The notes below the pieces were generated by a model. It was not told the DNA's origin, did no database searches, and was given only the letters and a program-made list of their open reading frames with translations. Position numbers and translations under genes: made by a program. DNA of 64,000 nt from Mixta theicola (lineage in GTDB: Bacteria; Pseudomonadota; Gammaproteobacteria; Enterobacterales; Enterobacteriaceae): assembly GCF_002895925.1 (NCBI RefSeq), contig NZ_NWUO01000006.1, forward strand, positions 1 through 64,000. The letters are read 5' to 3'. Below are positions 1 through 7,924 of this stretch, piece by piece (the first letter of the stretch is position 1; each line of letters starts with the position of its first letter).

Positions 1-554
1 CGGTGCCTTTTCGCGCCGTGCCAACGCCCTGGTTTTCACGCGTGCTGCACTGGCCGGGTGGCTTTTCCGGCGTCACGTTAGGACGCGGCTTTGATATGAA
101 ACTGCGCAGCGCGGGTGAAATTTACAGTATTTTGCGTCAGGCCGGATTAGAAGAGCATAAGGCGGTGATCTGTTCCCGCGCAACGGGCCTGAGCGGAAGG
201 GCGGCGCAGCAGTTTGTCACGGTGTTTGGCCCAATGACTGGAGAGATTACTCATCAGCAGCAGATACGTTTGTTTAATGTGATTTATCCCCAGTATGTTA
301 GCCTGGCTAAAGGTTATTATTTTAGGCATACGAAGAAGGCCCAGATTATCCCGGATGCTGTTAGCTGAGAGGCAATGGTTCCAAAAATAAAAGAGGTTTA
401 TGTCGCTATTGTTTATCAAGGTATCGATAACATCAATACCTTAACCAAGGCGGCGTCGACAAATAGAAGAAAGGATATGATAGATTTGATTGAAAAAAGC
501 AAGCTTTATATGAAGTATGAAAAAGAGAGGAAAAGAATATGTCATCTTTTATAA
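1..554 (+). pseudogene. Pesticin/T4-type lysozyme toxin domain, left-truncated and interrupted by an in-frame TGA
   Basis: The frame is open from the window edge (codons in phase with base 3) to a TGA at 366-368, and the same frame then stays open to a TAA at 552-554. The first part carries SGVTLGRGFDM. Its Thr (residue 25 counted from base 3) and Asp (residue 31) are six residues apart, as in the catalytic Thr/Asp pair of pesticin-like muramidases. After the TGA the frame continues with PKIKEVYVAIVYQG, which resembles the C-terminal helix region of the same fold. The stop falls where the family usually has Trp (TGG), so a single G-to-A change explains it. No Glu is visible in residues 1-25, so the catalytic Glu is either outside the window or lost. 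Such domains are peptidoglycan-cleaving toxins, often at the C-terminus of VgrG-type or bacteriocin proteins; the carrier part is not visible here. The 3' end overlaps the next gene by 16 bases. Sequencing error or TGA readthrough are alternatives to a true nonsense mutation. Confidence 0.72.
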
Positions 555-1045
555 AATACAATATTCGGTTAACTATGATGCTTTTTCTTTTTAATAATAC
601 TGCTGATGCGTCAATGCCCTTTGATGAAGGCTTTTCTTACTGTTTTACTCTACCAAGAAACACTGTTGAGAATAATGAATTTGATTGTAAAACCAGAGTT
701 TTTGAAGAATCAAATGATGCCCTTAAAAAAGAAACGGAAAAGTTAAAAGCCCATATATTTAAAAATTATGATAATCCATGGTTGCTTGATGATACAGAAG
801 GAATAGGGATAGAGATAAAGGATGTCTTTTGGCAGAAATTTAGCTCATCACAAGAAAATTGGCTGGCATCAAGAAATACATTCTGTTCTGCTGAAGCATC
901 TTTGCCAGGTTCCTGGGCCAGCGCAGCGGGAGATATAGAAATCTCATGCATAATAACAATGAATCGACGTCGCATTGATGAAATCAAAATGCTTTACCCT
1001 TCACAAGATGATGGCCAAAAGAGCACTGAAAAAGAAAACCATTAA
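539..1045 (+). CDS. Secreted LprI-like (DUF1311-type) lysozyme inhibitor, probable immunity protein
   Basis: A 168-residue protein. The N-terminus has a hydrophobic stretch (about residues 12-20) ending near ADA, consistent with a Sec signal peptide. The C-terminal half contains FWQKFSSSQENWLASRNTFC followed by a Gly/Ser-containing linker, another Cys and a terminal helix with MNRRRIDEIKML. This is the layout of LprI/DUF1311 lysozyme inhibitor domains (Trp, paired Cys, then a T/M..R..E.. helix). Four Cys in the mature part could form disulfides. The start codon lies inside the last codons of the upstream lysozyme frame, with GAGAGG eight bases before it, so the two are likely translationally coupled. 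A muramidase toxin followed by a periplasmic lysozyme inhibitor is a sensible toxin-immunity pair; that role is inferred from position. The gene is clearly more AT-rich than the dpp genes, suggesting transfer. Confidence 0.7.
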   Translation: MSSFIKYNIRLTMMLFLFNNTADASMPFDEGFSYCFTLPRNTVENNEFDCKTRVFEESNDALKKETEKLKAHIFKNYDNPWLLDDTEGIGIEIKDVFWQKFSSSQENWLASRNTFCSAEASLPGSWASAAGDIEISCIITMNRRRIDEIKMLYPSQDDGQKSTEKENH

Positions 1046-1078
1046 CGTTATTCTCATAACGCCTGTGCCTATCACCTA

Positions 1079-1108
1079 AAGTTATGACGTATGCTCCGGC
1101 CATAACTT
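1079..1108 (+). terminator. Possible weak terminator after the LprI-like gene
   Basis: Perfect 8-base inverted repeat AAGTTATG / CATAACTT (1079-1086 and 1101-1108) with a 14-base loop, followed shortly by CATCTTTT. The stem is AT-rich and the T run is short, so termination would be modest. Confidence 0.35.
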
Positions 1109-1380
1109 CATCTTTTGCCCCTCAGACTCGGCTTGCGCAAGAAAACCGATATTAATCCCGCTTTTAGCCGTTCGCTCACCGCCACATCTGGCTTGCGCGC
1201 TTAATTCGCCCTACGCATAACTTATGACCGAAAATTACGTAGTGGCGTTTTCTTATACCGATGTTGCAGCATTTTTAGCTGGCTCTTTGCCTGAACAGCT
1301 ATCTAATCGTTCAGTTATGCAGCGTTCAACGATAAATTTTAATCGTTTTTTTGCGGTTAAACCTGCTGGCTGGCGCGTTT

Positions 1381-1404
1381 TTAACCCGATGTTTATAGGG
1401 TTAA
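1381..1404 (+). repeat. Inverted repeat in the dppA upstream region
   Basis: TTAACCC (1381-1387) and GGGTTAA (1398-1404) form a 7-bp stem with a 10-base loop. Next to it CCGAT (1386-1390) and ATCGG (from 1404) give an overlapping alternative pairing. It could be an operator or an RNA structure if the transcript starts upstream; no function is assigned. Confidence 0.35.
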
Positions 1405-1659
1405 TCGGCTCTGTAGCGAATTTTCCAACTAGTTTTGTTATCGGAAGGTTTTTTTTATGTTTGCTTGCTGTTTCTCACACTCTGTGTAAATACCTCACAT
1501 CTGTATTGACGTTCTTTCATTCTGTTGACAAATTGATGTTTCACTGGAGTAAGGGAAGCAGATTCTTCTGATAGATTTCGCGCTGTCAGAACCACCCGCC
1601 ATCCCTTATCTCCCAGCCCGCACCGGCTGCACAAAAAAAACACAGGCCGGGCATACGCG

Positions 1660-1678
1660 CACAACACACATCACACAT
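1660..1678 (+). promoter_or_regulatory. CA-rich GcvB-type sRNA target and ribosome binding region of dppA
   Basis: An almost pure C/A stretch (CACAACACACATCACACAT) lies directly before the dppA Shine-Dalgarno GGAG at 1680-1683. In E. coli and Salmonella the GU-rich R1 region of the sRNA GcvB pairs with such CA-rich leaders of periplasmic peptide-binding protein mRNAs, including dppA and oppA, and represses translation. The pattern is visible here; that GcvB acts on it in this organism is inferred. Confidence 0.6.
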
Positions 1679-1690
1679 TGGAGCATAAGC

Positions 1691-3301
1691 ATGAGTATTT
1701 CCTTGGCTAAATCAGGGGTGCTAAAGGTCGGCCTGAGCCTGATGGCAATGTCCGTTGCCGTTAGCGTTCAGGCAAAGACTCTGGTTTATTGTTCAGAAGG
1801 ATCGCCAGAAGGGTTTAACCCGCAGCTGTTCACCTCCGGCACCACCTATGATGCCAGCTCCCGCCAGATTTATAACCGCCTGGTCGAGTTCACTATCGGT
1901 ACTACCGAACTGCATCCGGCGCTGGCCGAGAAGTGGGACGTGAGTGAAGATGGCAAAACCTATACTTTCCATCTGCGTAAAGGCGTGAAATGGCACACCA
2001 CTAAAGATTTTAAGCCAACCCGCGATTTTAATGCGGATGACGTGGTATTTACCTTTGAGCGTCAGCTCGATAAAAACAACAAATACCATGGCGTTTCCGG
2101 CGGCAGCTACGAATACTTCGAAGGCATGGATATGCCTAACCTGCTCAGCAAAGTCGAAAAGGTTGATGACTATACCGTGCGCTTTACGCTGACCCGGCAG
2201 GAAGCCCCGTTCCTGGCTGACTTAGGCATGGACTTTGCTTCTATTCTCTCTGCGGAATATGCCGACAAGATGATGCAGGCGGGTACGCCGGAAAAAGTTG
2301 ACCTCAATCCGGTCGGCACCGGCCCGTTCCAGCTGCTGCAGTATCAAAAAGATTCACGCATCCTGTATAAAGCCAACGCCGAATACTGGGGCACTAAGCC
2401 GAAAGTCGATCGTTTAGTGTTCTCTATCACGCCGGATGCCTCGGTGCGTTACGCCAAACTGCAAAAAGGCGAATGCCAGGTGATGCCTTATCCGAACCCG
2501 GCGGATATTGCCCGCATGAAGCAGGATAAAAACATCAACCTGATGGAGCAGCCAGGGCTGAACGTCGGCTATCTCTCGTTTAACGTTGAGAAAAAGCCGC
2601 TGGATAACCTGAAAGTACGTCAGGCGCTGACTATGGCGGTGAACAAAAAGGCGATTATCGCTGCCGTTTATCAGGGAGCCGGTCAGTCGGCGAAAAACCT
2701 GATCCCGCCAACCATGTGGGGCTATAACGATGCGGTGCAGGATTACCCCTACGATCCGGTTAAAGCCAAAGAACTGCTGAAAGAAGCGGGCATGGCCGAT
2801 GGCTTCGCTATCGACCTGTGGGCGATGCCGGTACAGCGTCCCTATAACCCGAACGCGCGCCGTATGGCGGAGATGATCCAGGCTGACTGGGCGAAAATCG
2901 GCGTCAAAGCCAAAATCGTTACCTATGAGTGGGGCGAATATCTGAAGCGCGCCAAAGATGGCGAGCACCAGACGGTAATGATGGGCTGGACCGGCGATAA
3001 CGGGGATCCGGATAACTTCTTCGCCACGCTGTTCAGCTGTGCGGCGGCTAAAGATGGTTCTAACTACTCGCGCTGGTGCGATAAGTCGTTTGAAAATCTG
3101 ATCCAGCCGGCCCGCGCCACGGAAGATCATGAAAAACGCATTCAGCTTTACCAGCAGGCTCAGGTAGTGATGCACGATCAGGCGCCCGCGCTGATTATCG
3201 CCCACTCCACGGTCTATGAGCCGGTAAGTAAAAAAGTGTCTAACTACGTGGTGGACCCACTGGGCGGTCACTACTTCGTTAACGTCGATGTCGCTGAATA
3301 A
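1691..3301 (+). CDS. dppA: Periplasmic dipeptide-binding protein DppA
   Basis: Solute-binding component of the dipeptide ABC importer; in E. coli it also serves in haem uptake and peptide chemotaxis. The 536-residue length matches the family. Residues 1-28 form a signal peptide (basic start, hydrophobic core, cleavage after VQA before KTLVYC). The mature part is a full SBP_bac_5 family protein, beginning SEGSPEGFNPQLFTSG and keeping the typical ADDVVFTFERQLD and NPVGTGPFQLLQY segments. The start is supported by GGAG seven bases upstream. It is separated from dppB by 234 bases containing stem-loops, fitting higher expression of the binding protein than of the permease. A CA-rich GcvB target precedes it. 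Confidence 0.97.
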   Translation: MSISLAKSGVLKVGLSLMAMSVAVSVQAKTLVYCSEGSPEGFNPQLFTSGTTYDASSRQIYNRLVEFTIGTTELHPALAEKWDVSEDGKTYTFHLRKGVKWHTTKDFKPTRDFNADDVVFTFERQLDKNNKYHGVSGGSYEYFEGMDMPNLLSKVEKVDDYTVRFTLTRQEAPFLADLGMDFASILSAEYADKMMQAGTPEKVDLNPVGTGPFQLLQYQKDSRILYKANAEYWGTKPKVDRLVFSITPDASVRYAKLQKGECQVMPYPNPADIARMKQDKNINLMEQPGLNVGYLSFNVEKKPLDNLKVRQALTMAVNKKAIIAAVYQGAGQSAKNLIPPTMWGYNDAVQDYPYDPVKAKELLKEAGMADGFAIDLWAMPVQRPYNPNARRMAEMIQADWAKIGVKAKIVTYEWGEYLKRAKDGEHQTVMMGWTGDNGDPDNFFATLFSCAAAKDGSNYSRWCDKSFENLIQPARATEDHEKRIQLYQQAQVVMHDQAPALIIAHSTVYEPVSKKVSNYVVDPLGGHYFVNVDVAE

Positions 3302-3308
3302 TCTACCG

Positions 3309-3326
3309 GGCCAGCAGCGTCTGGCC
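3309..3326 (+). terminator. Stem-loop in the dppA-dppB gap, probable attenuating terminator or mRNA 3' end
   Basis: GGCCAG (3309-3314) and CTGGCC (3321-3326) pair with a 6-base loop eight bases after the dppA stop. There is no strong T run, so it probably protects or partially terminates the dppA message. A second stem GCTGGC/GCCAGC (3462-3467, 3473-3478) lies nearer dppB and belongs to the GGCTTCA-type element described in the findings. Confidence 0.45.
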
Positions 3327-3535
3327 TGATAAATCACGTTGCTGTCGCTGCCTGTAATTTTACCGGCAGTGACGGCCCGACGGCGATGTCTGCGGGTTGA
3401 AACATTTTCACCCCCTTTCCCGGACGAAAAAAATGGCTAAGGCGCAATTTTTTGCGTCGCGGCTGGCTTCACGCCAGCGCAGGATGTGAGCAAAACCCGC
3501 CCTGAGCGGTGGGATAAAAATAGAGAAACCGGATT

Positions 3536-4555
3536 ATGCTGCAGTTCATATTCCGACGTTTGGGTCTGGTGATCCCAACGTTTATCGGTATTACCCTGTT
3601 AACGTTCGCCTTTGTTCATCTGATCCCTGGCGATCCGGTGCTGATCATGGCGGGCGAGCGCGGGATCTCCCCCGAACGTCACGCACAGCTTATGGCCCAG
3701 ATGGGGCTGGATCAGCCGCTGTGGAAACAATACTTCACCTACATTAACGGCGTGCTGCACGGCGATCTCGGCATCTCTTTGAAAAGCCGCACGCCGGTAT
3801 GGGATGAATTCGTGCCGCGCTTTAAGGCTACGCTGGAGCTGGGCATTTGCGCCATGCTGTTTGCCATTGCTATCGGGATCCCGGTTGGCGTACTGGCGGC
3901 GGTAAAACGCGGCTCTATCTTTGACCATACCGCGGTAGGTATCTCACTGACCGGCTACTCGATGCCGATTTTCTGGTGGGGCATCATGCTGATTATGCTG
4001 GTTTCGGTGCAGCTCAACCTGACGCCGGTATCCGGGCGATTAGGTGATGCGGTGTTCCTGGATGATACGCAGCCGCTGACCGGCTTTATGCTGATCGATA
4101 CGCTGATTTGGGGTGAACCGGGCGACTTCAAAGATGCGGTGATGCATATGATCCTGCCCGCTATCGTGCTGGGCACCATTCCGCTGGCGGTAATTGTGCG
4201 TATGACCCGTTCTTCAATGCTGGAGGTGCTGGGCGAAGACTATATTCGAACCGCGCGCGCTAAGGGCCTGACGCGGATGCGGGTAATTATCGTCCACGCG
4301 CTACGCAACGCGATGCTGCCGGTGGTCACCGTTATCGGCCTGCAAATCGGTACGCTGTTGGCCGGTGCGATTCTTACCGAAACCATCTTCTCCTGGCCGG
4401 GCCTGGGTCGCTGGCTGATTGAGGCCTTACAGCGCCGGGATTATCCGGTGGTGCAGGGCGGCGTACTGATGGTCGCCACGCTGATCATTCTGGTTAACCT
4501 GCTGGTTGATCTGCTTTATGGCGTGGTGAATCCGCGCATTCGTCACAAAAAATAA
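3536..4555 (+). CDS. dppB: Dipeptide ABC transporter permease DppB
   Basis: Inner-membrane permease of the dipeptide importer, 339 residues as usual. The N-terminus MLQFIFRRLGLVIPTFIGITLLTF is the first membrane helix, followed by the periplasmic segment with LIPGDPV typical of DppB/OppB. The cytoplasmic EAA loop that contacts the ATPases reads EDYIRTARAKGLTRMRVII (from about base 4237). Five further membrane helices follow, ending with the conserved LVDLLYGVVNPRIRHK tail. dppC starts nine bases after its stop, so both are in one operon with dppD and dppF. Confidence 0.96.
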   Translation: MLQFIFRRLGLVIPTFIGITLLTFAFVHLIPGDPVLIMAGERGISPERHAQLMAQMGLDQPLWKQYFTYINGVLHGDLGISLKSRTPVWDEFVPRFKATLELGICAMLFAIAIGIPVGVLAAVKRGSIFDHTAVGISLTGYSMPIFWWGIMLIMLVSVQLNLTPVSGRLGDAVFLDDTQPLTGFMLIDTLIWGEPGDFKDAVMHMILPAIVLGTIPLAVIVRMTRSSMLEVLGEDYIRTARAKGLTRMRVIIVHALRNAMLPVVTVIGLQIGTLLAGAILTETIFSWPGLGRWLIEALQRRDYPVVQGGVLMVATLIILVNLLVDLLYGVVNPRIRHKK

Positions 4556-4564
4556 GGGGGCGCT

Positions 4565-5467
4565 ATGTCTGTTATTAATCCGGGCGGCGTCAGCGCTGCA
4601 CCCAAGCCGATGACCCCGTTACAGGAGTTCTGGCATTACTTTAAACGCAACAAAGGCGCGGTAGCCGGCCTGGTCTATATCGTCATTATGGTGACGCTGG
4701 CGATTTTCGCCGGTCTGCTGGCGCCGCACGGCCCGGCTGAACAGTTCCGTGATGCGCTGCTGCATCCGCCGGTCTGGCAGGACGGCGGCAGCTGGCAATA
4801 TATTCTCGGCACTGACGACGTGGGCCGCGATGTACTGTCGCGTCTGATGTACGGCGCGCGGCTGTCGCTGCTGGTTGGCTGTCTGGTGGTGCTGCTGTCG
4901 TTGATCCTTGGGGTTATCCTCGGTCTGCTGGCTGGCTACGTTGGCGGCGCGGTGGACGCCACCATTATGCGCCTGGTCGATATTATGCTGGCGCTGCCAA
5001 GCCTGCTGCTGGCGCTGGTGCTGGTGGCGATTTTCGGTCCGTCGATTGTTAACGCCTCGCTGGCGCTGACCTTTGTGGCGCTGCCGCACTATATCCGTCT
5101 GACCCGCGCTGCGGTGCTGGTGGAAATCAACCGCGATTACGTGACCGCTTCCAGCGTGGCGGGTGCCGGCGCTATTCGCCAGATGTTTATTAACATTCTG
5201 CCTAACTGCCTGGCGCCGCTGATTGTGCAGGCGTCGCTGGGCTTCTCCAACGCGATTCTGGATATGGCCGCGCTGGGCTTTCTCGGTATGGGCGCGCAGC
5301 CGCCGACGCCGGAGTGGGGCACCATGCTCTCCGACGTTCTGCAGTATGCGCAAAGTGCCTGGTGGGTAGTTACCTTTCCAGGCCTGGTGATCCTGCTGAC
5401 GGTACTGGCATTTAACCTGATGGGCGATGGCTTGCGTGATGCGCTCGACCCGAAACTCAAGCAGTAA
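4565..5467 (+). CDS. dppC: Dipeptide ABC transporter permease DppC
   Basis: Second inner-membrane permease of the importer; forms the heterodimeric channel with DppB. At 300 residues it has normal length. It has the cytoplasmic N-terminal segment with FWHYFKRNKGAVAGLVYI, the LGTDDVGRDVLSRLMYGARL motif of this subfamily, and the EAA loop NRDYVTASSVAGAGAIRQMF (about residues 189-208). The conserved C-terminal LLTVLAFNLMGDGLRDALDP is present. AAGGGGG sits six bases before the ATG. dppD follows after 12 bases. Confidence 0.96.
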   Translation: MSVINPGGVSAAPKPMTPLQEFWHYFKRNKGAVAGLVYIVIMVTLAIFAGLLAPHGPAEQFRDALLHPPVWQDGGSWQYILGTDDVGRDVLSRLMYGARLSLLVGCLVVLLSLILGVILGLLAGYVGGAVDATIMRLVDIMLALPSLLLALVLVAIFGPSIVNASLALTFVALPHYIRLTRAAVLVEINRDYVTASSVAGAGAIRQMFINILPNCLAPLIVQASLGFSNAILDMAALGFLGMGAQPPTPEWGTMLSDVLQYAQSAWWVVTFPGLVILLTVLAFNLMGDGLRDALDPKLKQ

Positions 5468-5479
5468 AGAGGCACCGAG

Positions 5480-6466
5480 ATGGCGTTATTAAATATAGAA
5501 AAACTGTCGGTGCATTTCGGCGATGAAAAAGCACCGTTCCGTGCGGTTGACCGCATCAGTTACCAGGTAGAACAGGGGCAGGTCGTCGGTATCGTGGGTG
5601 AATCCGGCTCTGGCAAATCGGTCAGTTCGCTGGCGATTATGGGCCTGATTGATTATCCCGGCCGCGTGATGGCGGACAAACTGGAATTCAACCAGCGCGA
5701 TTTGAAGCGCATCTCTGAAAAAGAGCGGCGTCAGCTGGTAGGCTCGGAAGTGGCGATGATTTTCCAGGATCCGATGACCAGCCTGAACCCTTGCTATACC
5801 GTCGGCTATCAGATTATGGAAGCGATTAAAGTTCACCAGGGCGGCAACCGTCGCACCCGGCGACAGCGCGCTATCGATCTGCTGAACCAGGTCGGGATTC
5901 CCGATCCAGAATCGCGGCTGGACGTTTATCCGCATCAGCTTTCCGGCGGTATGAGCCAGCGCGTAATGATCGCGATGGCTATCGCCTGTCGGCCACGCCT
6001 GCTGATTGCCGATGAGCCGACCACCGCGCTCGACGTGACCATTCAGGCGCAGATTATCGAGCTGCTGCTTGAGCTGCAAAAGCAGGAGAACATGGCGCTG
6101 ATCCTGATTACGCATGACCTGGCGCTGGTGGCTGAAGCCGCGCAGCACATCATCGTGATGTATGCCGGACAGGTGGTGGAAACGGGTAAGGCGAGCGATA
6201 TTTTCAAAGCGCCGCGCCATCCTTATACCCAGGCGTTGCTGCGCGCGCTGCCGGAGTTTGCGGCAGATAAAGCGCGTCTGGCCTCGCTGCCGGGCGTGGT
6301 GCCGGGGAAATACGATCGGCCCAGCGGCTGCCTGCTGAATCCGCGCTGCCCTTATGCCACCGACCATTGCCGTGTGGAAGAACCTGAACTTCGTGATATT
6401 CCGGGGCGTCAGTCCAGGTGTCACTATCCGCTGGATGATGCCGGGAGACCAACCTATGCGTCCTGA
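5480..6466 (+). CDS. dppD: Dipeptide ABC transporter ATP-binding protein DppD
   Basis: ATPase subunit that pairs with DppF to drive dipeptide uptake; 328 residues. Walker A is GESGSGKS (residues 40-47), the ABC signature LSGGMSQRV and Walker [13 protein letters not shown], with the switch His in ITHDLALV. The C-terminal oligopeptide/dipeptide region contains four Cys (GC, RC, HC and RC near bases 6328-6420), the pattern of the iron-sulfur or structural site seen in this subfamily. GAGG precedes the start. Its last codons overlap the dppF start by 11 bases, indicating coupled translation. Confidence 0.96.
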   Translation: MALLNIEKLSVHFGDEKAPFRAVDRISYQVEQGQVVGIVGESGSGKSVSSLAIMGLIDYPGRVMADKLEFNQRDLKRISEKERRQLVGSEVAMIFQDPMTSLNPCYTVGYQIMEAIKVHQGGNRRTRRQRAIDLLNQVGIPDPESRLDVYPHQLSGGMSQRVMIAMAIACRPRLLIADEPTTALDVTIQAQIIELLLELQKQENMALILITHDLALVAEAAQHIIVMYAGQVVETGKASDIFKAPRHPYTQALLRALPEFAADKARLASLPGVVPGKYDRPSGCLLNPRCPYATDHCRVEEPELRDIPGRQSRCHYPLDDAGRPTYAS

Positions 6467-7460
6467 AACTCAAGAGCAGCAGTATTTACTGCAGGCTATC
6501 GACCTGAAAAAGCACTATCCGGTGAAGAAGGGATTGTTCGGCCAGCCACGGCTGGTGAAGGCGCTGGACGGCGTCTCCTTTAACCTTGAACGCGGAAAAA
6601 CGCTGGCGGTGGTGGGCGAGTCGGGCTGCGGCAAATCAACGCTGGGCCGCCTGCTGACGATGATTGAAACGCCGACCGAAGGGCAGCTGTTCTGGCATGG
6701 TCAGGATCTGCTGAAGCACGACCGCGAAGCGCAGTCGCTGCGTCGGCAGAAAATCCAGATTGTGTTTCAAAACCCGTACGGCTCGCTGAATCCGCGTAAA
6801 AAAGTAAGCCAGATCCTGGAAGAGCCGCTGCTGATCAATACCTCGCTTGGCAAAGCGGAGCGCCGGGAAAAAACGCTGGAAATGATGGCGAAGGTTGGGC
6901 TGAAGACCGAACATTATGACCGCTATCCGCATATGTTTTCCGGCGGGCAGCGTCAGCGTATCGCCATTGCTCGCGGCCTGATGCTGGACCCGGATGTGCT
7001 GATTGCCGATGAACCGGTCTCCGCGCTGGATGTGTCGGTTCGCGCTCAGGTGCTTAACCTGATGATGGATTTGCAGCAGGAAATGGGGCTCTCCTACGTC
7101 TTTATTTCGCACGATTTGTCGGTGGTGGAGCATATTGCCGATGAAGTGATGGTGATGTATTTGGGGCGCTGCGTGGAGAGGGGCTCGAAAGAGGCGATCT
7201 TCGCCAACCCGCGCCATCCTTACACTCAGGCGCTGCTTTCCGCAACGCCGCGTCTGAACCCGGACGACCGCCGCGAACGTATCAAGCTGACCGGCGAACT
7301 GCCCAGCCCGCTGAGCCCACCGCCCGGCTGCGCCTTTAACGCGCGCTGTCGCCGTCGCTTCGGCACCTGTGTTCAGCTACAGCCGCAGCTGAAGCAGTAC
7401 GGCGATCAGCAGATTGCCTGTTTCGCCGTCGATCAGGATGAGCAGCAGAAGGTGAGTTAA
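6456..7460 (+). CDS. dppF: Dipeptide ABC transporter ATP-binding protein DppF
   Basis: Second ATPase subunit of the importer. An open frame exists from 6354, but the start at 6456 ([20 protein letters not shown]) is chosen: GGGAG lies eight bases upstream and it gives 334 residues, the E. coli length. Walker A is GESGCGKS, signature FSGGQRQRI, Walker [13 protein letters not shown], and the C-terminal substrate-dependent domain ends with Cys-rich [17 protein letters not shown]. It is the last gene of dppABCDF and is followed by a strong stem-loop. Confidence 0.96.
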   Translation: MRPETQEQQYLLQAIDLKKHYPVKKGLFGQPRLVKALDGVSFNLERGKTLAVVGESGCGKSTLGRLLTMIETPTEGQLFWHGQDLLKHDREAQSLRRQKIQIVFQNPYGSLNPRKKVSQILEEPLLINTSLGKAERREKTLEMMAKVGLKTEHYDRYPHMFSGGQRQRIAIARGLMLDPDVLIADEPVSALDVSVRAQVLNLMMDLQQEMGLSYVFISHDLSVVEHIADEVMVMYLGRCVERGSKEAIFANPRHPYTQALLSATPRLNPDDRRERIKLTGELPSPLSPPPGCAFNARCRRRFGTCVQLQPQLKQYGDQQIACFAVDQDEQQKVS

Positions 7461-7470
7461 GCCTTAGGCG

Positions 7471-7496
7471 GAGCGGGCGTACTATTACGCCCGCTC
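7471..7496 (+). terminator. Terminator of the dpp operon
   Basis: Perfect 11-bp stem (GAGCGGGCGTA, 7471-7481; complement 7486-7496) with the 4-base loop CTAT, ten bases after the dppF stop. The T run is weak (GGTTTTA from 7504), but the stem is very stable. Confidence 0.7.
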
Positions 7497-7924
7497 TGCG
7501 GCAGGTTTTATCTGGCGCGTCACGGCAAACAATCCCGCTCGCTTAAACAAAGGTTAAACTCCGGCCTGTATGCTGGAAAAGCCTCGCTTAAATAGCCTTA
7601 TTTTTCCGTTTGAGCTGGTTAAGTTTCGGGGAAAAAATAATTTATATTTTTCCGTCACAGTTTTAGCACTTTTGTTTATTATTATTGAATATTTTACGTG
7701 GTAATGTTTGTTCAGTTTATTATTGCAAGAAAACTCTCAAAGCAGCTTCTTTAGATTTAATGACTTTTCTATACAAAATAACCCATATAATTGCCATATT
7801 TACCGTTCGAGGTTATTAAAACATCATTATGCCCTGATTTTGGCCTTAATTAAGCTGGCCGTCTTCAGCTGCAGTGAGGGTGATAATTAACAGATAAATG
7901 GACAATTAAATAAGCGGGTTTAAT
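7497..7924. other. AT-rich intergenic region before the chemoreceptor gene
   Basis: About 430 bases. No gene is supported: a 60-codon frame at 7708-7890 lacks a ribosome binding site and coding character. The region should contain the promoter of the chemoreceptor. A partial flagellar sigma-28 -35 box (TTAAGTTT near 7620) has no recognisable -10 partner at 11 bases, so none is called. Confidence 0.4.

Larger units (their letters stand above)
1046..1690 (+). other. Long intergenic region and dppA leader
   Basis: About 645 bases without a convincing gene. It holds two inverted repeats (listed separately), a duplicated short motif around GGCTTGCGC at about 1130 and 1190, and the CA-rich stretch just before dppA. 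A 115-codon open frame at 1224-1571 has no ribosome binding site and is full of Phe/Leu from T-rich DNA, so I do not call it. A TTGACA at 1525-1530 has no matching -10 box at the right distance, so I do not place the promoter. Confidence 0.5.

Noticed and set aside
1525-1530. TTGACA as -35 box of dppA
   Set aside because: No acceptable -10 hexamer 16-18 bases downstream.
1224-1571. 115-codon open frame upstream of dppA
   Set aside because: No ribosome binding site, biased to Phe/Leu/Ser from T-rich DNA and overlaps the inverted repeat at 1381-1404. More likely untranslated.
7618-7650. Flagellar sigma-28 promoter for the chemoreceptor
   Set aside because: A -35-like TTAAGTTT is present, but the -10 position reads TAATTTAT, far from GCCGATAA.
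7708-7890. 60-codon open frame before the chemoreceptor gene
   Set aside because: AT-rich chance frame without Shine-Dalgarno or protein-like pattern.
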